Shown: positions 8,398 to 16,452 of the stretch, in pieces | Layout: each line of letters begins with the position of its first letter | Numbering within the stretch: position 1 is the first letter of the stretch | Origin: S012-113 sp965368405 | Lineage (GTDB): Bacteria > Bacteroidota > Bacteroidia > Cytophagales > Cyclobacteriaceae | NCBI GenBank assembly: GCA_965368405.1 | Contig: CBDUMS010000015.1 | Location: forward strand, 1-49,812 | Reading direction: 5' to 3' | Length of the DNA stretch: 49,812 nt | Notes under the pieces: model-generated | Databases searched by the model: none | Told to the model about the DNA's origin: nothing | What the model saw: only the letters and a program-made list of their open reading frames with translations | Program-made: the position numbers and the translations under genes

Positions 8398-9426
8398 TTA
8401 GAATGATTTTCCCAGTGTTCTTTTTCTCACAATCACCCAAATTACCACTGGCCCACCTAATATTGCCGTAACCGCATTAATTGGCAAAACATGCGCTGAG
8501 CCCGGCATTTGGGCAACAAAATCACATAACACCATTAACAAAGCGCCGGAAATTGCGACTGAAGGGATTAGAACTTTATGATCTGATGTAGCAAATAAAA
8601 CGCGTGTTAGATGGGGCACTGCTAACCCAATGAAAGCAATAGGACCGCAATAGGCAGTAATAGACCCCGCTAAAATACTGGTTGCGAGTAAAACCAAAAA
8701 GCGCGTACGTTTAATATTAACACCTATACCTATCGCTTGTCGCTCACCCAGCATGAGTGTGTTTAATGGTTTATGAACTAGAAAAGCCGTAAACAATCCT
8801 AATATGAGGAAGCCTCCAAAAATTGGCATATCGTTCCACCGTACATTCCCAAGATTACCAAATGTCCACACAACGTACGACTGTAAGGATTCTGCCTGGC
8901 TATAAAACTGTAGTACGCTTACGATTGCTCCGGATATACTACCGAACATCAGGCCAATGATAAGCAGTGTTGCGCTATCCGTAATATTGCGCGATAGTAT
9001 AATTATCACGAATAAAATACTAGCAGCACCAAGGCCAGATGCTAAAAGTATACTAATCTTCCCTGCTAGAATGCCCCAAGGCAGTACCGATCCTGCCAGG
9101 ACAATAAGTGCAACACCAAGACTTGCTCCAGAGCTGATGCCTAAGACAAACGGCCCAGCCAAAGGGTTACGGAATAGCGTTTGCATTAGCAAGCCACTCA
9201 CGGCCAAGCCGGCACCAACCCCAATAGCAGTTAGAACTCTCGGCAACCTGAAAAGCATTATTATTTGGCGCCATGATTCGTTATCGGTTTCTTGACCGAG
9301 GATTATTTTCAAGGTGTGTGTTAAGGGAATATTTACACTCCCAAAGCTTAAATCTAATAGGAAGAACACACCGAGACCTAGCGCCAATGCTAGCCAGGAT
9401 TTTGTATATGACTTTCGCTGAGGCAT
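8398..9426 (-). CDS. FecCD-family iron-complex ABC transporter permease
   Basis: A 342-residue inner-membrane permease of the FecCD/BtuC family with about ten hydrophobic segments. Family signatures are RLPRVLTAIGVGAGLAVSGL, NPLAGPFVLGISSGASLG and the cytoplasmic FIGLAVPHLTR coupling loop. It imports a siderophore, haem or cobalamin; sequence alone does not decide which. The binding-protein gene ends 8 bp upstream, so the two are one unit. No ATP-binding subunit gene is found in the window. Confidence 0.92.
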   Translation of the reverse strand: MPQRKSYTKSWLALALGLGVFFLLDLSFGSVNIPLTHTLKIILGQETDNESWRQIIMLFRLPRVLTAIGVGAGLAVSGLLMQTLFRNPLAGPFVLGISSGASLGVALIVLAGSVLPWGILAGKISILLASGLGAASILFVIIILSRNITDSATLLIIGLMFGSISGAIVSVLQFYSQAESLQSYVVWTFGNLGNVRWNDMPIFGGFLILGLFTAFLVHKPLNTLMLGERQAIGIGVNIKRTRFLVLLATSILAGSITAYCGPIAFIGLAVPHLTRVLFATSDHKVLIPSVAISGALLMVLCDFVAQMPGSAHVLPINAVTAILGGPVVIWVIVRKRTLGKSF

Positions 9427-9434
9427 TATCAGAA

Positions 9435-10565
9435 CTAAGGTAACTTAAAATGAAAAAATAAGTCATGTTCTGGCAGTAGATCGGGATGTCCAATCTTCAC
9501 TAGATCTTTCAGAATTATATCGGGTCTGAGGTAGCCCAATTCTAAAAATTCACTTCCCCCTTTCGCACCTATCCGTTTATTGTAAGAATAAACTTGCTGT
9601 TTCTTATACGCCGAAAATCTGGTGTAGCGACTATCCGCAGCCTCAACTTCGTCGAGTGACTGGAAGGAAGCCACGCCAATCCAATATTTAGCGTCTTTAG
9701 CACTATCAAATACAACCTCGAAACTAACGGGTAAAAATGCTGAAGTGGTGTCATCTTCCCAGAAGAAGCTAAAGCCAGCGTCCCTCAACAATGTTGACGC
9801 ATAATTCTTCCCTCCCGGTAAATACCAGGAATCGCCATAGACTACTCCCGAGAGAGCTGTAGGTGCAGGTTCTTGTTCCAGGATTAGGTTCTTCGTTGCC
9901 AGGTATTGGCTTTCAATAGCGTTAAATACTGAATCTGCCTGTTTCTGTTTATCGAATAGTAGTCCGGCAAGTTTTATCCATTCTGCGCGCCCCAAAGGGT
10001 GCCGTTCAAGATATTCTGCATTAATAATTACAGGTATTCCCGCTTCTTGAATCAATGCGAACTGACCAAGGTCGCCATGAAGGCTATAGGCCATAACAGC
10101 ATCTGGGCCGAGCTCAATAAGAGCTTCCAGATTCAAGGCTTCGTCTACTCCCAACTCCCGTACAAAACCACTATCGATCCGCTCGCGCATTAATTCAGAA
10201 GATATATAATCGAGGGTTGGAAATCCTACAAGTTTATCCGACTCCTCTAAGTAATCGAGCAGCGGGATATGTGTTGTAGAGGTTGTTACGACAGTCTCAA
10301 CAGGAATCTGAACAAAAGCGTCCGCCTCAATGACCGGCTTCTCTGAATGCCTATCGTAGAATACATACCTTATGGTATCTTCCGCACCTTTATAAGGTTG
10401 CAAAATTTCTATCAGGTAGAATCCCGCAGCCTTTTTTACCGCAAAACCACCGGCATATTTTAATGGCGTATCCGAACATTCATAGGGCTGAAAACTTTGC
10501 TCTGATCTATCGGCACAGCCCAGTAAGGATACGATTAAAAAAAGGAACAGAAGTCTAATCTTCAT
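9435..10565 (-). CDS. Iron-complex ABC transporter substrate-binding lipoprotein
   Basis: A 376-residue protein with a lipoprotein signal peptide (lipobox LLGC near residue 16) and a class III periplasmic binding-protein fold. Supporting segments are TTHIPLLDYLEESDKLVGFP, LIELGPDAVMAYS, VVYGDSWYLPGGKNYASTLL and LRPDIILKDLVKIGHPDLLP. It is expected to be anchored to a membrane and to deliver a chelated metal or corrinoid to the adjacent permease. The ligand cannot be deduced. No TonB-dependent receptor is nearby. Confidence 0.88.
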   Translation of the reverse strand: MKIRLLFLFLIVSLLGCADRSEQSFQPYECSDTPLKYAGGFAVKKAAGFYLIEILQPYKGAEDTIRYVFYDRHSEKPVIEADAFVQIPVETVVTTSTTHIPLLDYLEESDKLVGFPTLDYISSELMRERIDSGFVRELGVDEALNLEALIELGPDAVMAYSLHGDLGQFALIQEAGIPVIINAEYLERHPLGRAEWIKLAGLLFDKQKQADSVFNAIESQYLATKNLILEQEPAPTALSGVVYGDSWYLPGGKNYASTLLRDAGFSFFWEDDTTSAFLPVSFEVVFDSAKDAKYWIGVASFQSLDEVEAADSRYTRFSAYKKQQVYSYNKRIGAKGGSEFLELGYLRPDIILKDLVKIGHPDLLPEHDLFFHFKLP

Positions 10566-10611
10566 CCTGCAAAATAAGGCATTACCAATCGAGCAATCTA
10601 ATATTTAACGA

Positions 10612-11352
10612 TTAATCCAGATATTCAACAGACACATTCTCATTAATTATTCTTGAGAGCTCATTCATGCCACCATCAAGATAATAGGTATCGTATTCTT
10701 CAATCGCTATGGCCAGATCCTTTGGTTCGAAATTGATATAGTCTACCGCTCTAAAACCATTTATTTCTCGAGGGTTAATAGCCTCTCGAAATCGTTTGCC
10801 ACCACCATCGGTGCTGTAGGAATAGGCTAAATAGTCGATGTAATAGGTGTCTTTATTGATCCAATAAACAAAGGTATCGTCGAAATCTTCACCGCCTCCC
10901 TCTTCGGTGAATGAAACCCGAATTTTGTAATACGATTTGCCATTGAGCTCCGTAGTTCCAATTAGCTCTGGTTGTACCGCTTCGTCTTTCAGTACGAAGG
11001 GGATTCTAAAGAAGTAAATTACTGAGTTAACAGATCTGGAGTACTTTCCAGTCCATTCTTCGTCTAAGGTAATTAGGCTATCATTTCTAAGTCGTTTAAA
11101 GCCATCATTATTAAGTTCATCGATGATATTACCCGTAGAATCGGAGAATATTCGTTTTAAAGAAAAGCGATAGTTATGATATTTTGCACTGTAATGCTTG
11201 TCTCTAAAATCGAATTCAATAAGACTATTGAAAACTTTTTCGCCGCCATAGGCAGAAATAGTGTTGGTAATAATATCTTCTGATGACTGTTCCTTGGGAG
11301 CACATCCCACAATAAAAAAAATCGATATGAATAATGTACCTGCTAATCTCAT
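10612..11352 (-). CDS. Conserved lipoprotein, DUF6503-like
   Basis: A 246-residue protein with a signal peptide and lipobox (IFFIVGC, Cys 17). The mature part begins with an ISAYGGEKVFNSLIEFDFRD segment, followed by long beta-rich stretches ending in NGFRAVDYINFEP. This pattern resembles the Bacteroidota-restricted DUF6503 family of outer-membrane-lipoprotein-like beta proteins; the assignment is from memory of the family. No enzymatic motif is visible. It lies 46 bp upstream of the binding-protein gene on the same strand, so a link to the transporter is possible but unproven. Confidence 0.6.
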   Translation of the reverse strand: MRLAGTLFISIFFIVGCAPKEQSSEDIITNTISAYGGEKVFNSLIEFDFRDKHYSAKYHNYRFSLKRIFSDSTGNIIDELNNDGFKRLRNDSLITLDEEWTGKYSRSVNSVIYFFRIPFVLKDEAVQPELIGTTELNGKSYYKIRVSFTEEGGGEDFDDTFVYWINKDTYYIDYLAYSYSTDGGGKRFREAINPREINGFRAVDYINFEPKDLAIAIEEYDTYYLDGGMNELSRIINENVSVEYLD

Positions 11353-11396
11353 GGTGGTATTTATTAAATAGAACGAATAAGAAAACTATTAGTTCC

Positions 11397-12557
11397 TTAT
11401 GATGACAATCTCGCCATTACGTTGATAAACCTATCGGGGACCTCGCCGCTATTCGCCGTCTGAAAATCTGCATATGAACAAGGCACCAAAGAGTTGCGAC
11501 CAAAGATGGAAACCGTTTTTTCTGAGGGAACCTCGAGCCACCATTTGTCGCTGAGCTTACTCTTATAGAATACAATTGTAGCAGGCTGGGTGCCGGGCAT
11601 ATCAACCACATATTTAAGGTAATCGTTCGAAGTAAAGCCACCATCGTCCTTCCTATGATAAAAGCCTTCAATAAAATACCACACCATAGTGGCTACAACA
11701 GCAGCAGTTTTCTTTTTCTCATCATCAAAATCCGGATTATACTCATAAAATCCGATACTGCTCAGCTTACTGTTTAAGCCAGCATACCAAGTGATTTGGC
11801 AGGCTTCTTCTCCGGTAAGTCCGAAGGGTTGAGCATTACTGCTGCCTGGTGCATCAGACGACTTAATGGAACTGATATCAAATGAAACCATATCCGCTTC
11901 GCGAACAACCGGCTCCATTTCCTCTATTACTTTCCGCAGCAAGCCAACGCGATAGGATTCAAAGTAAAGCCGATCAAGTACCTCGATCGAAGAAGACTCG
12001 ATTAAATAAGATTGATAGGCAAGATGACTATAGTTAAAGAGATAGTTTGGCTCATGAACCAGCATTTTATGGAGATGCCTTTCGTTGGGCTCACCCGTTT
12101 CTTCTAAGTCGAGGAGCGCATCAACATTAAGGACACTAATAAGCTTATTTAAGCCCTGATAGCTATAAAATTGCCCCAGAGAAATATCATGAGTTCCACC
12201 AATAATAACTGGCAGGATCTCCCTTCCTATTAAATACTCGCAGACTTCTTTTAATCGGCCATAGGTCTCATCCAAATCAACGCCATTGTCGAGGTCTCCT
12301 AAGTCCACTATCTTATAAGTTCCAGTGCCCCTTTTAAGCCGATAAAGTTTTTTTCGAATCTCATCAGGTGCCGTAGGAATACCTTTAGCGTCTTTATGGC
12401 CCCGATTTTCTTTTATTCCAACGATCGCCACATCATGCTCACGGAGATCGGGCATTTTACCCGAATTAATATTAATGCTTTTAGCAAAGGCACTGACCGA
12501 TTTTATATCATCGAATAAGGCTTCGTCAACAGGAGAAAAGAATAGGTTAAGATCCAT
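11397..12557 (-). CDS. Arginase/formimidoylglutamase-fold protein with altered metal ligands
   Basis: A 386-residue ureohydrolase-fold protein. The family landmarks are present but changed. GGTHD (His123) replaces GGDHS, DALLD (146-150) replaces DAHxD so the middle His is Leu148, and FDIS (226-229) replaces FDxD so the second Asp is Ser229. Two of the six canonical Mn ligands are therefore missing, and the family's usual hydrolase activity is doubtful. There are no hut genes around it. Automatic annotation would probably call it formimidoylglutamase; I would keep it as an arginase-family protein of unknown role. Confidence 0.75.
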   Translation of the reverse strand: MDLNLFFSPVDEALFDDIKSVSAFAKSININSGKMPDLREHDVAIVGIKENRGHKDAKGIPTAPDEIRKKLYRLKRGTGTYKIVDLGDLDNGVDLDETYGRLKEVCEYLIGREILPVIIGGTHDISLGQFYSYQGLNKLISVLNVDALLDLEETGEPNERHLHKMLVHEPNYLFNYSHLAYQSYLIESSSIEVLDRLYFESYRVGLLRKVIEEMEPVVREADMVSFDISSIKSSDAPGSSNAQPFGLTGEEACQITWYAGLNSKLSSIGFYEYNPDFDDEKKKTAAVVATMVWYFIEGFYHRKDDGGFTSNDYLKYVVDMPGTQPATIVFYKSKLSDKWWLEVPSEKTVSIFGRNSLVPCSYADFQTANSGEVPDRFINVMARLSS

Positions 12558-12650
12558 CGAGCTATTTTGATCTGTAATTTAAGACAGATTTTACACTGCT
12601 CAAAAGAACGGAGAAAATAGCTTTAAGAAAATTTAGAAGAAGATTGTTGA

Positions 12651-13955
12651 TTATCCTCCAAAATCGTCGAATGCCACGTTTTCAGGTGGGATCCCCCAAT
12701 CATCAGTCATCTTGATTACCGCAGCGTTCATAAGTGGTGGTCCACAGAAATAGAATTCGATATCTTCTGGTGAATCATGTTTCTTAAGCTGATGTTCGAT
12801 AACTGCATTATGAACAAAGCCCAGGAATCCATCACCTTCAGGGTCATCCATATCTTTTTTCTCGACCCAGTTATCTTCCGGTAATGGATCAGAGAGTACA
12901 ACAAAGAATTTGAAGTTTGGAAATTCTTTTTCTATCTGCTGAAAATCATCTAGATAGAAAAGTTCTCGCTTAGATCTACCGCCATACCAATACGTTACCT
13001 TTCGGTCGGTTTTAAGCGTATGGAACAGGTGGAAAAGGTGTGAACGCATTGGAGCCATTCCAGCACCACCCCCGATATAAATCATTTCAGCATCGGTTTC
13101 TTTAATAAAGAACTCACCATAAGGGCCCGAAATTGTTACTTTATCACCAACCTTTCTCGAGAAAACAAAAGAGGAACAAATACCAGGATTTACATCCATC
13201 CATTTATTCTTTGCTCTGTCCCATGGTGGAGTTGCGATACGAATCGTAAGCATAATGATGTTTCCCTCTGCAGGATGATTCGCCATTGAGTAGGCTCTGA
13301 AGATTTCTTCATCATTCTTCATTTTTAAGTCCCAGAGATTGAAGTTATCCCAATCTTCTTTGAACTTATCTGGCCCTTCAGGATCGTCGGGCTCAGGCTT
13401 AATATCTATATCTTTATAATCAACGGTACATTCCGGCACATCAATCTGGATATACCCTCCTGCTTGAAAATCGAGCGTTTCGCCTTCCGGTAATTTAACC
13501 GTAAACGCTTTAATAAAGGTGGCGACGTTATAGTTCGAAATAACTTCGCACTCCCATTTCTTAATACCAAAGATTTCTTCCGGAACTTTGATTTCCATAT
13601 CCTCTTTAACCTTAACCTGGCAGGCAAGACGAACGTTAGATTTTTGCTCCTCACGGCTCAGGTGTCCAACCTCAGTAGGCAAAACGCTGCCTCCACCGGA
13701 ATCCACTTCGCATTTACACATCGCACAGGTACCTCCACCACCGCAAGCCGATGGCAAAAATATTTTTTGCGCAGATAATGTAGATAGCAAGGTAGAACCT
13801 GCAGGTGTTATGACCGGGTTTTCAGAATCATTGTTCACAATGATTTTAACATCTCCCGACTGAACCAATTTGGACTGTGCATATAATAGCACGAGAACCA
13901 ATAATAAAATTATAACTGTAAATGCTACAATTGATGAAAATATAACTACTCCCAT
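12651..13955 (-). CDS. nqrF: Na+-translocating NADH:quinone reductase subunit F
   Basis: A 434-residue NADH-oxidising subunit of the Na+-NQR. Domains in order are an N-terminal membrane helix (about 4-26), a 2Fe-2S ferredoxin domain with ligands C71, C77, C80 and C112, an FAD-binding domain with RAYSMAN, an NADH-binding domain with GGGAGMAPMRSH, and the characteristic C-terminus FDDFGG. An Asp/Glu/Pro-rich insertion of about 30 residues precedes RAYSMAN. The other five subunits (nqrA-E) are not adjacent, and a good promoter lies directly upstream, so this copy is transcribed on its own. Confidence 0.95.
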   Translation of the reverse strand: MGVVIFSSIVAFTVIILLLVLVLLYAQSKLVQSGDVKIIVNNDSENPVITPAGSTLLSTLSAQKIFLPSACGGGGTCAMCKCEVDSGGGSVLPTEVGHLSREEQKSNVRLACQVKVKEDMEIKVPEEIFGIKKWECEVISNYNVATFIKAFTVKLPEGETLDFQAGGYIQIDVPECTVDYKDIDIKPEPDDPEGPDKFKEDWDNFNLWDLKMKNDEEIFRAYSMANHPAEGNIIMLTIRIATPPWDRAKNKWMDVNPGICSSFVFSRKVGDKVTISGPYGEFFIKETDAEMIYIGGGAGMAPMRSHLFHLFHTLKTDRKVTYWYGGRSKRELFYLDDFQQIEKEFPNFKFFVVLSDPLPEDNWVEKKDMDDPEGDGFLGFVHNAVIEHQLKKHDSPEDIEFYFCGPPLMNAAVIKMTDDWGIPPENVAFDDFGG

Positions 13956-13984
13956 GAGTGATATGGCATTAATTTAAAGAGGTA

Positions 13985-14017
13985 CAAATATATTCATTAA
14001 TGGCTGAATTATCCCAA
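13985..14017 (-). promoter_or_regulatory. Promoter of nqrF
   Basis: On the minus strand TTG (14015-14017) and TATATTTG (13985-13992) are 22 nt apart, fitting the Bacteroidota consensus. The -7 element is 30 bp upstream of the ATG, so the leader is short. Confidence 0.55.
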
Positions 14018-14044
14018 GGATTTTATAAATGGAAAACCGAATTC

Positions 14045-15025
14045 CTACTTAATTAGTTGCATCCAGGTACCTTTAATTTTGTTGTATTTTAATGTGCTCG
14101 GTAGTGACTTCCAAAAATACTTGTTCATTTCAACAGCAAAGGAAGGTTGCATATAGCAGTTGATGGTACATCCTTCACACTCCGGAAGCTGTCCGGCCTC
14201 TGCTAAAGAGACTCCAACTTCTGCTGATTTATGCAAATCAAGTAGGTCATCATTTATTTGAAAACTTTCCTTGCCAAGGTGGTAACAGGGGGATACTAAT
14301 TTATTTTCAGGTGAAATTACTACCGTAGACGTGCCTGCCTTGCAAACAGGATCTGCAGTATTATTCCCTCCATCAAGAATTAAATCAACAAAAGCCACAT
14401 TTAAATAGACCATTGGTTTCTTAGACCACTGTCTTATTTCATTAAGCTGCTCTTTGCTAAAATTATCGCCAACCTCTACATCGTTATACTGAAAAGCTGG
14501 GTTAATTATTAATACTAAATCGTTGGGTAGGCTAATGTTATTATAAATCGGGGCGAGCTGATCGAGATTATGATTAAAAACTGTACACAAAATATCGGGT
14601 CTTTCGCCAAGTTCTTTCGCTATGCTTATTGATTCCATAACGCTATCAAAGCACTTCACACCACGCATTTCATCATGCTGTGCAGCATTTGCCGCATCTA
14701 AAGAAAAATGTAGCATATCTACTAACCCCGCTATCGACTCTGCCTTCTTAGGATATAATAGGGTGTTCGTGGTAATAGTTGTAATAAACCCAAAGTCTTT
14801 GGCCAGCTTAAGAATTTCGGGCAACTCACGGTGTAAAAGAGGCTCTCCGCCCGTAAAGTCGATTACCTTAACACCCATTTTTTTAAGATCCCGGAGATTT
14901 GATTTTACATTATCGAGGTTAACGTAAGGCGATGGCTGTTCCCAGATATCACAAAACCCACACTTCGCATTACAGCGATAAGTGAGGTAGTAATTACATA
15001 AAACCGGATGATTCAGCAGACGCAT
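14045..15025 (-). CDS. Radical SAM protein with SPASM-like C-terminus
   Basis: A 326-residue radical SAM enzyme. The 4Fe-4S/SAM motif CNAKCGFC has Cys 18, 22 and 25, and FTGGEPLLHREL is the SAM-binding GGE segment. The C-terminal third has five further Cys (VCKAGT, SPCYHL, CEGCTINC), as in SPASM/twitch auxiliary-cluster domains of peptide-modifying or molybdopterin-type enzymes. No small precursor peptide, partner or biosynthetic cluster is seen, so the substrate is unknown. It lies between accD and nqrF on the same strand; the nqrF promoter separates it from nqrF. Confidence 0.85.
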   Translation of the reverse strand: MRLLNHPVLCNYYLTYRCNAKCGFCDIWEQPSPYVNLDNVKSNLRDLKKMGVKVIDFTGGEPLLHRELPEILKLAKDFGFITTITTNTLLYPKKAESIAGLVDMLHFSLDAANAAQHDEMRGVKCFDSVMESISIAKELGERPDILCTVFNHNLDQLAPIYNNISLPNDLVLIINPAFQYNDVEVGDNFSKEQLNEIRQWSKKPMVYLNVAFVDLILDGGNNTADPVCKAGTSTVVISPENKLVSPCYHLGKESFQINDDLLDLHKSAEVGVSLAEAGQLPECEGCTINCYMQPSFAVEMNKYFWKSLPSTLKYNKIKGTWMQLIK

Positions 15026-15081
15026 TCGGTAAAATTAACAGAATATACTGGTTATGCGCTGCCGGAATAAATATTCTCCCG

Positions 15082-15930
15082 CTAGTTTTTATTCGCTAGC
15101 ATTTTTAGGAGCGTAGTAAGTCTATCTTTTAAATCTCTACGGTCAACAATAAAATCCAGGAATCCATGATCTAACACAAATTCTGATTTCTGGAAACCCT
15201 TCGGTAAATCCTTACCAATTGTTTCGCGAATTACCCTAGGGCCTGCAAAACCGATTAAAGCGCCGGGTTCGGCAATATTAAAATCCCCTACCATGGCATA
15301 AGATGCAGTTACCCCACCTGTCGTCGGGTCGGTAAGCAAGGAGATATATGGCAGTTTGGCATCAGAAAGCAGGGTAAGCTTAGCCGAGATTTTCCCTAAT
15401 TGCATTAATGATAGACTCGATTCCATCATTCGTGCACCACCCGATTTAGAGATAATCATCAGCGGAGTTTTATGCTTGATCGCATAATCTATTGCACGCG
15501 ATATTTTTTCTCCCACAACAGATCCCATCGAACCACCAATAAAGGCAAAATCCATACAGGAAATAGTTATATCCAGCCCATTCATTTTACCAGCTCCCGT
15601 TCTAATGGCGTCGGTAAGTTTTGTTTTGGCCATTGTGGCCACTAGCCGGTCTTTGTAGGGTTTAGAGTCAACAAACTCATAGGGGTCAGCCGAGGAGACA
15701 TTGGCATCAAGTTCTTCGAACTTATTATTGTCGAAAAGGATCTCAAAATACTCTTTCGAACCAATCCGAACATGGTAGCCATCTTCTGGGCTTACATAAC
15801 GGTTATTCTTAAGCTCTCGGGTATGAATAATCTTTCCGGATGGAGTTTTATACCATAAACCATCGGGCGCTTCCTTCTTTGCTTCTGTGGGCGTTTGAAT
15901 CCCTTTATCTTTTCTTGTAAACCAAGCCAT
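15082..15930 (-). CDS. accD: Acetyl-CoA carboxylase carboxyltransferase subunit beta, zinc-ribbon-less
   Basis: A 282-residue AccD, the carboxyltransferase beta subunit for malonyl-CoA synthesis. The core is well conserved (FAFIGGSMGSVVGEKI, SKSGGARMMES, LTDPTTGGVTASYAM, LIGFAGPRVI). The start at MAWFTRKDKGI is chosen because the longer frame adds nine residues that do not look like family sequence and that run into the promoter. The N-terminal zinc ribbon has lost all four Cys: positions equivalent to C27, C30, C46 and C49 of E. coli read Thr, Gly, Ser and Asp. This appears to be a lineage trait of Bacteroidota. accA is not in the window. Confidence 0.93.
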   Translation of the reverse strand: MAWFTRKDKGIQTPTEAKKEAPDGLWYKTPSGKIIHTRELKNNRYVSPEDGYHVRIGSKEYFEILFDNNKFEELDANVSSADPYEFVDSKPYKDRLVATMAKTKLTDAIRTGAGKMNGLDITISCMDFAFIGGSMGSVVGEKISRAIDYAIKHKTPLMIISKSGGARMMESSLSLMQLGKISAKLTLLSDAKLPYISLLTDPTTGGVTASYAMVGDFNIAEPGALIGFAGPRVIRETIGKDLPKGFQKSEFVLDHGFLDFIVDRRDLKDRLTTLLKMLANKN

Positions 15931-15954
15931 ATTCGCATGAATAAATGTGGGTGA

Positions 15955-15982
15955 CAAAGATAAAATAAAAAAACCAACTCAA
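15955..15982 (-). promoter_or_regulatory. Promoter of accD
   Basis: On the minus strand TTG (15980-15982) and TATCTTTG (15955-15962) are 17 nt apart. The -33 element sits inside one arm of the rplS terminator hairpin, so termination and re-initiation signals are overlaid. Confidence 0.5.
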
Positions 15983-15997
15983 ATGATTGAGCTGGTT
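15964..15997 (-). terminator. Rho-independent terminator after rplS
   Basis: On the minus strand AACCAGCTCAA (15987-15997) pairs with TTGAGTTGGTT (15972-15982) with one G-U pair, followed by a run of T (15964-15971 region). It sits 23 bp after the rplS stop. Confidence 0.8.
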
Positions 15998-16019
15998 TCT
16001 TTGTTCGAACGTAAAAAAA

Positions 16020-16373
16020 CTATTTACGCTCTTTGATTCGTGCGGCTTTACCTTGACGGCCTCGCAAATAATATAATCTCGCTTGGCGAACTTTACCTCT
16101 ACGAGTTATTTCAATTTTATCAATATTTGGTGAGAGTAGTGGAAACACCCGCTCTATGCCAATACCATTAGAAACTTTTCTTACAGTGAAGGTCTCTCCA
16201 TTTGTACCTGGATTTCGGCGCTGTAATACAGTTCCTTGAAAAAGCTGGATACGCTCTTTACTACCTTCCTTAATTCTATAATGGACAGTGATATTGTCAC
16301 CTGCTTTGAAATCAGGAATATTTTGCCTCGCTTCGTTAGCCTCTTCTTCTATTACTTTGATTAAATCACTCAT
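16020..16373 (-). CDS. rplS: 50S ribosomal protein L19
   Basis: A 117-residue ribosomal protein L19. The segments FKAGDNITVHYRIKEGSKER, VLQRRNPGTNGETFTVRKVS and ERVFPLLSPNIDKIEITRRG are diagnostic, and length is normal. In most bacteria rplS is the last gene of rpsP-rimM-trmD-rplS. Here it has its own promoter and is separated from trmD by a plus-strand gene pair. A terminator follows it. Confidence 0.97.
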   Translation of the reverse strand: MSDLIKVIEEEANEARQNIPDFKAGDNITVHYRIKEGSKERIQLFQGTVLQRRNPGTNGETFTVRKVSNGIGIERVFPLLSPNIDKIEITRRGKVRQARLYYLRGRQGKAARIKERK

Positions 16374-16407
16374 GATTTATCGACAATTAATGGTCTTTTT
16401 ATACTCT

Positions 16408-16421
16408 TCCGAATTTTCGGA
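16408..16421 (-). other. Small hairpin at the 5' end of the rplS leader
   Basis: TCCGA (16408-16412) and TCGGA (16417-16421) form a 5-bp stem with a 4-nt loop. It starts just downstream of the -7 element, so it would sit at or near the extreme 5' end of the rplS mRNA. Confidence 0.35.
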
Positions 16422-16424
16422 CTG

Positions 16425-16452
16425 CAAATATACGAGAATTTTAATATAACAA
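16425..16452 (-). promoter_or_regulatory. Promoter of rplS
   Basis: On the minus strand TTG (16450-16452) and TATATTTG (16425-16432) are 17 nt apart, a good match to the Bacteroidota consensus. The -7 element is 52 bp upstream of the rplS ATG. Confidence 0.6.

Noticed and set aside
13999..14058. An 18-codon plus-strand ORF (MAELSQGFYKWKTEFLLN) next to the radical SAM gene, a candidate precursor peptide.
   Set aside because: It overlaps the nqrF promoter and the radical SAM 3' end, has no start-site support and lacks Cys or other typical modified residues.
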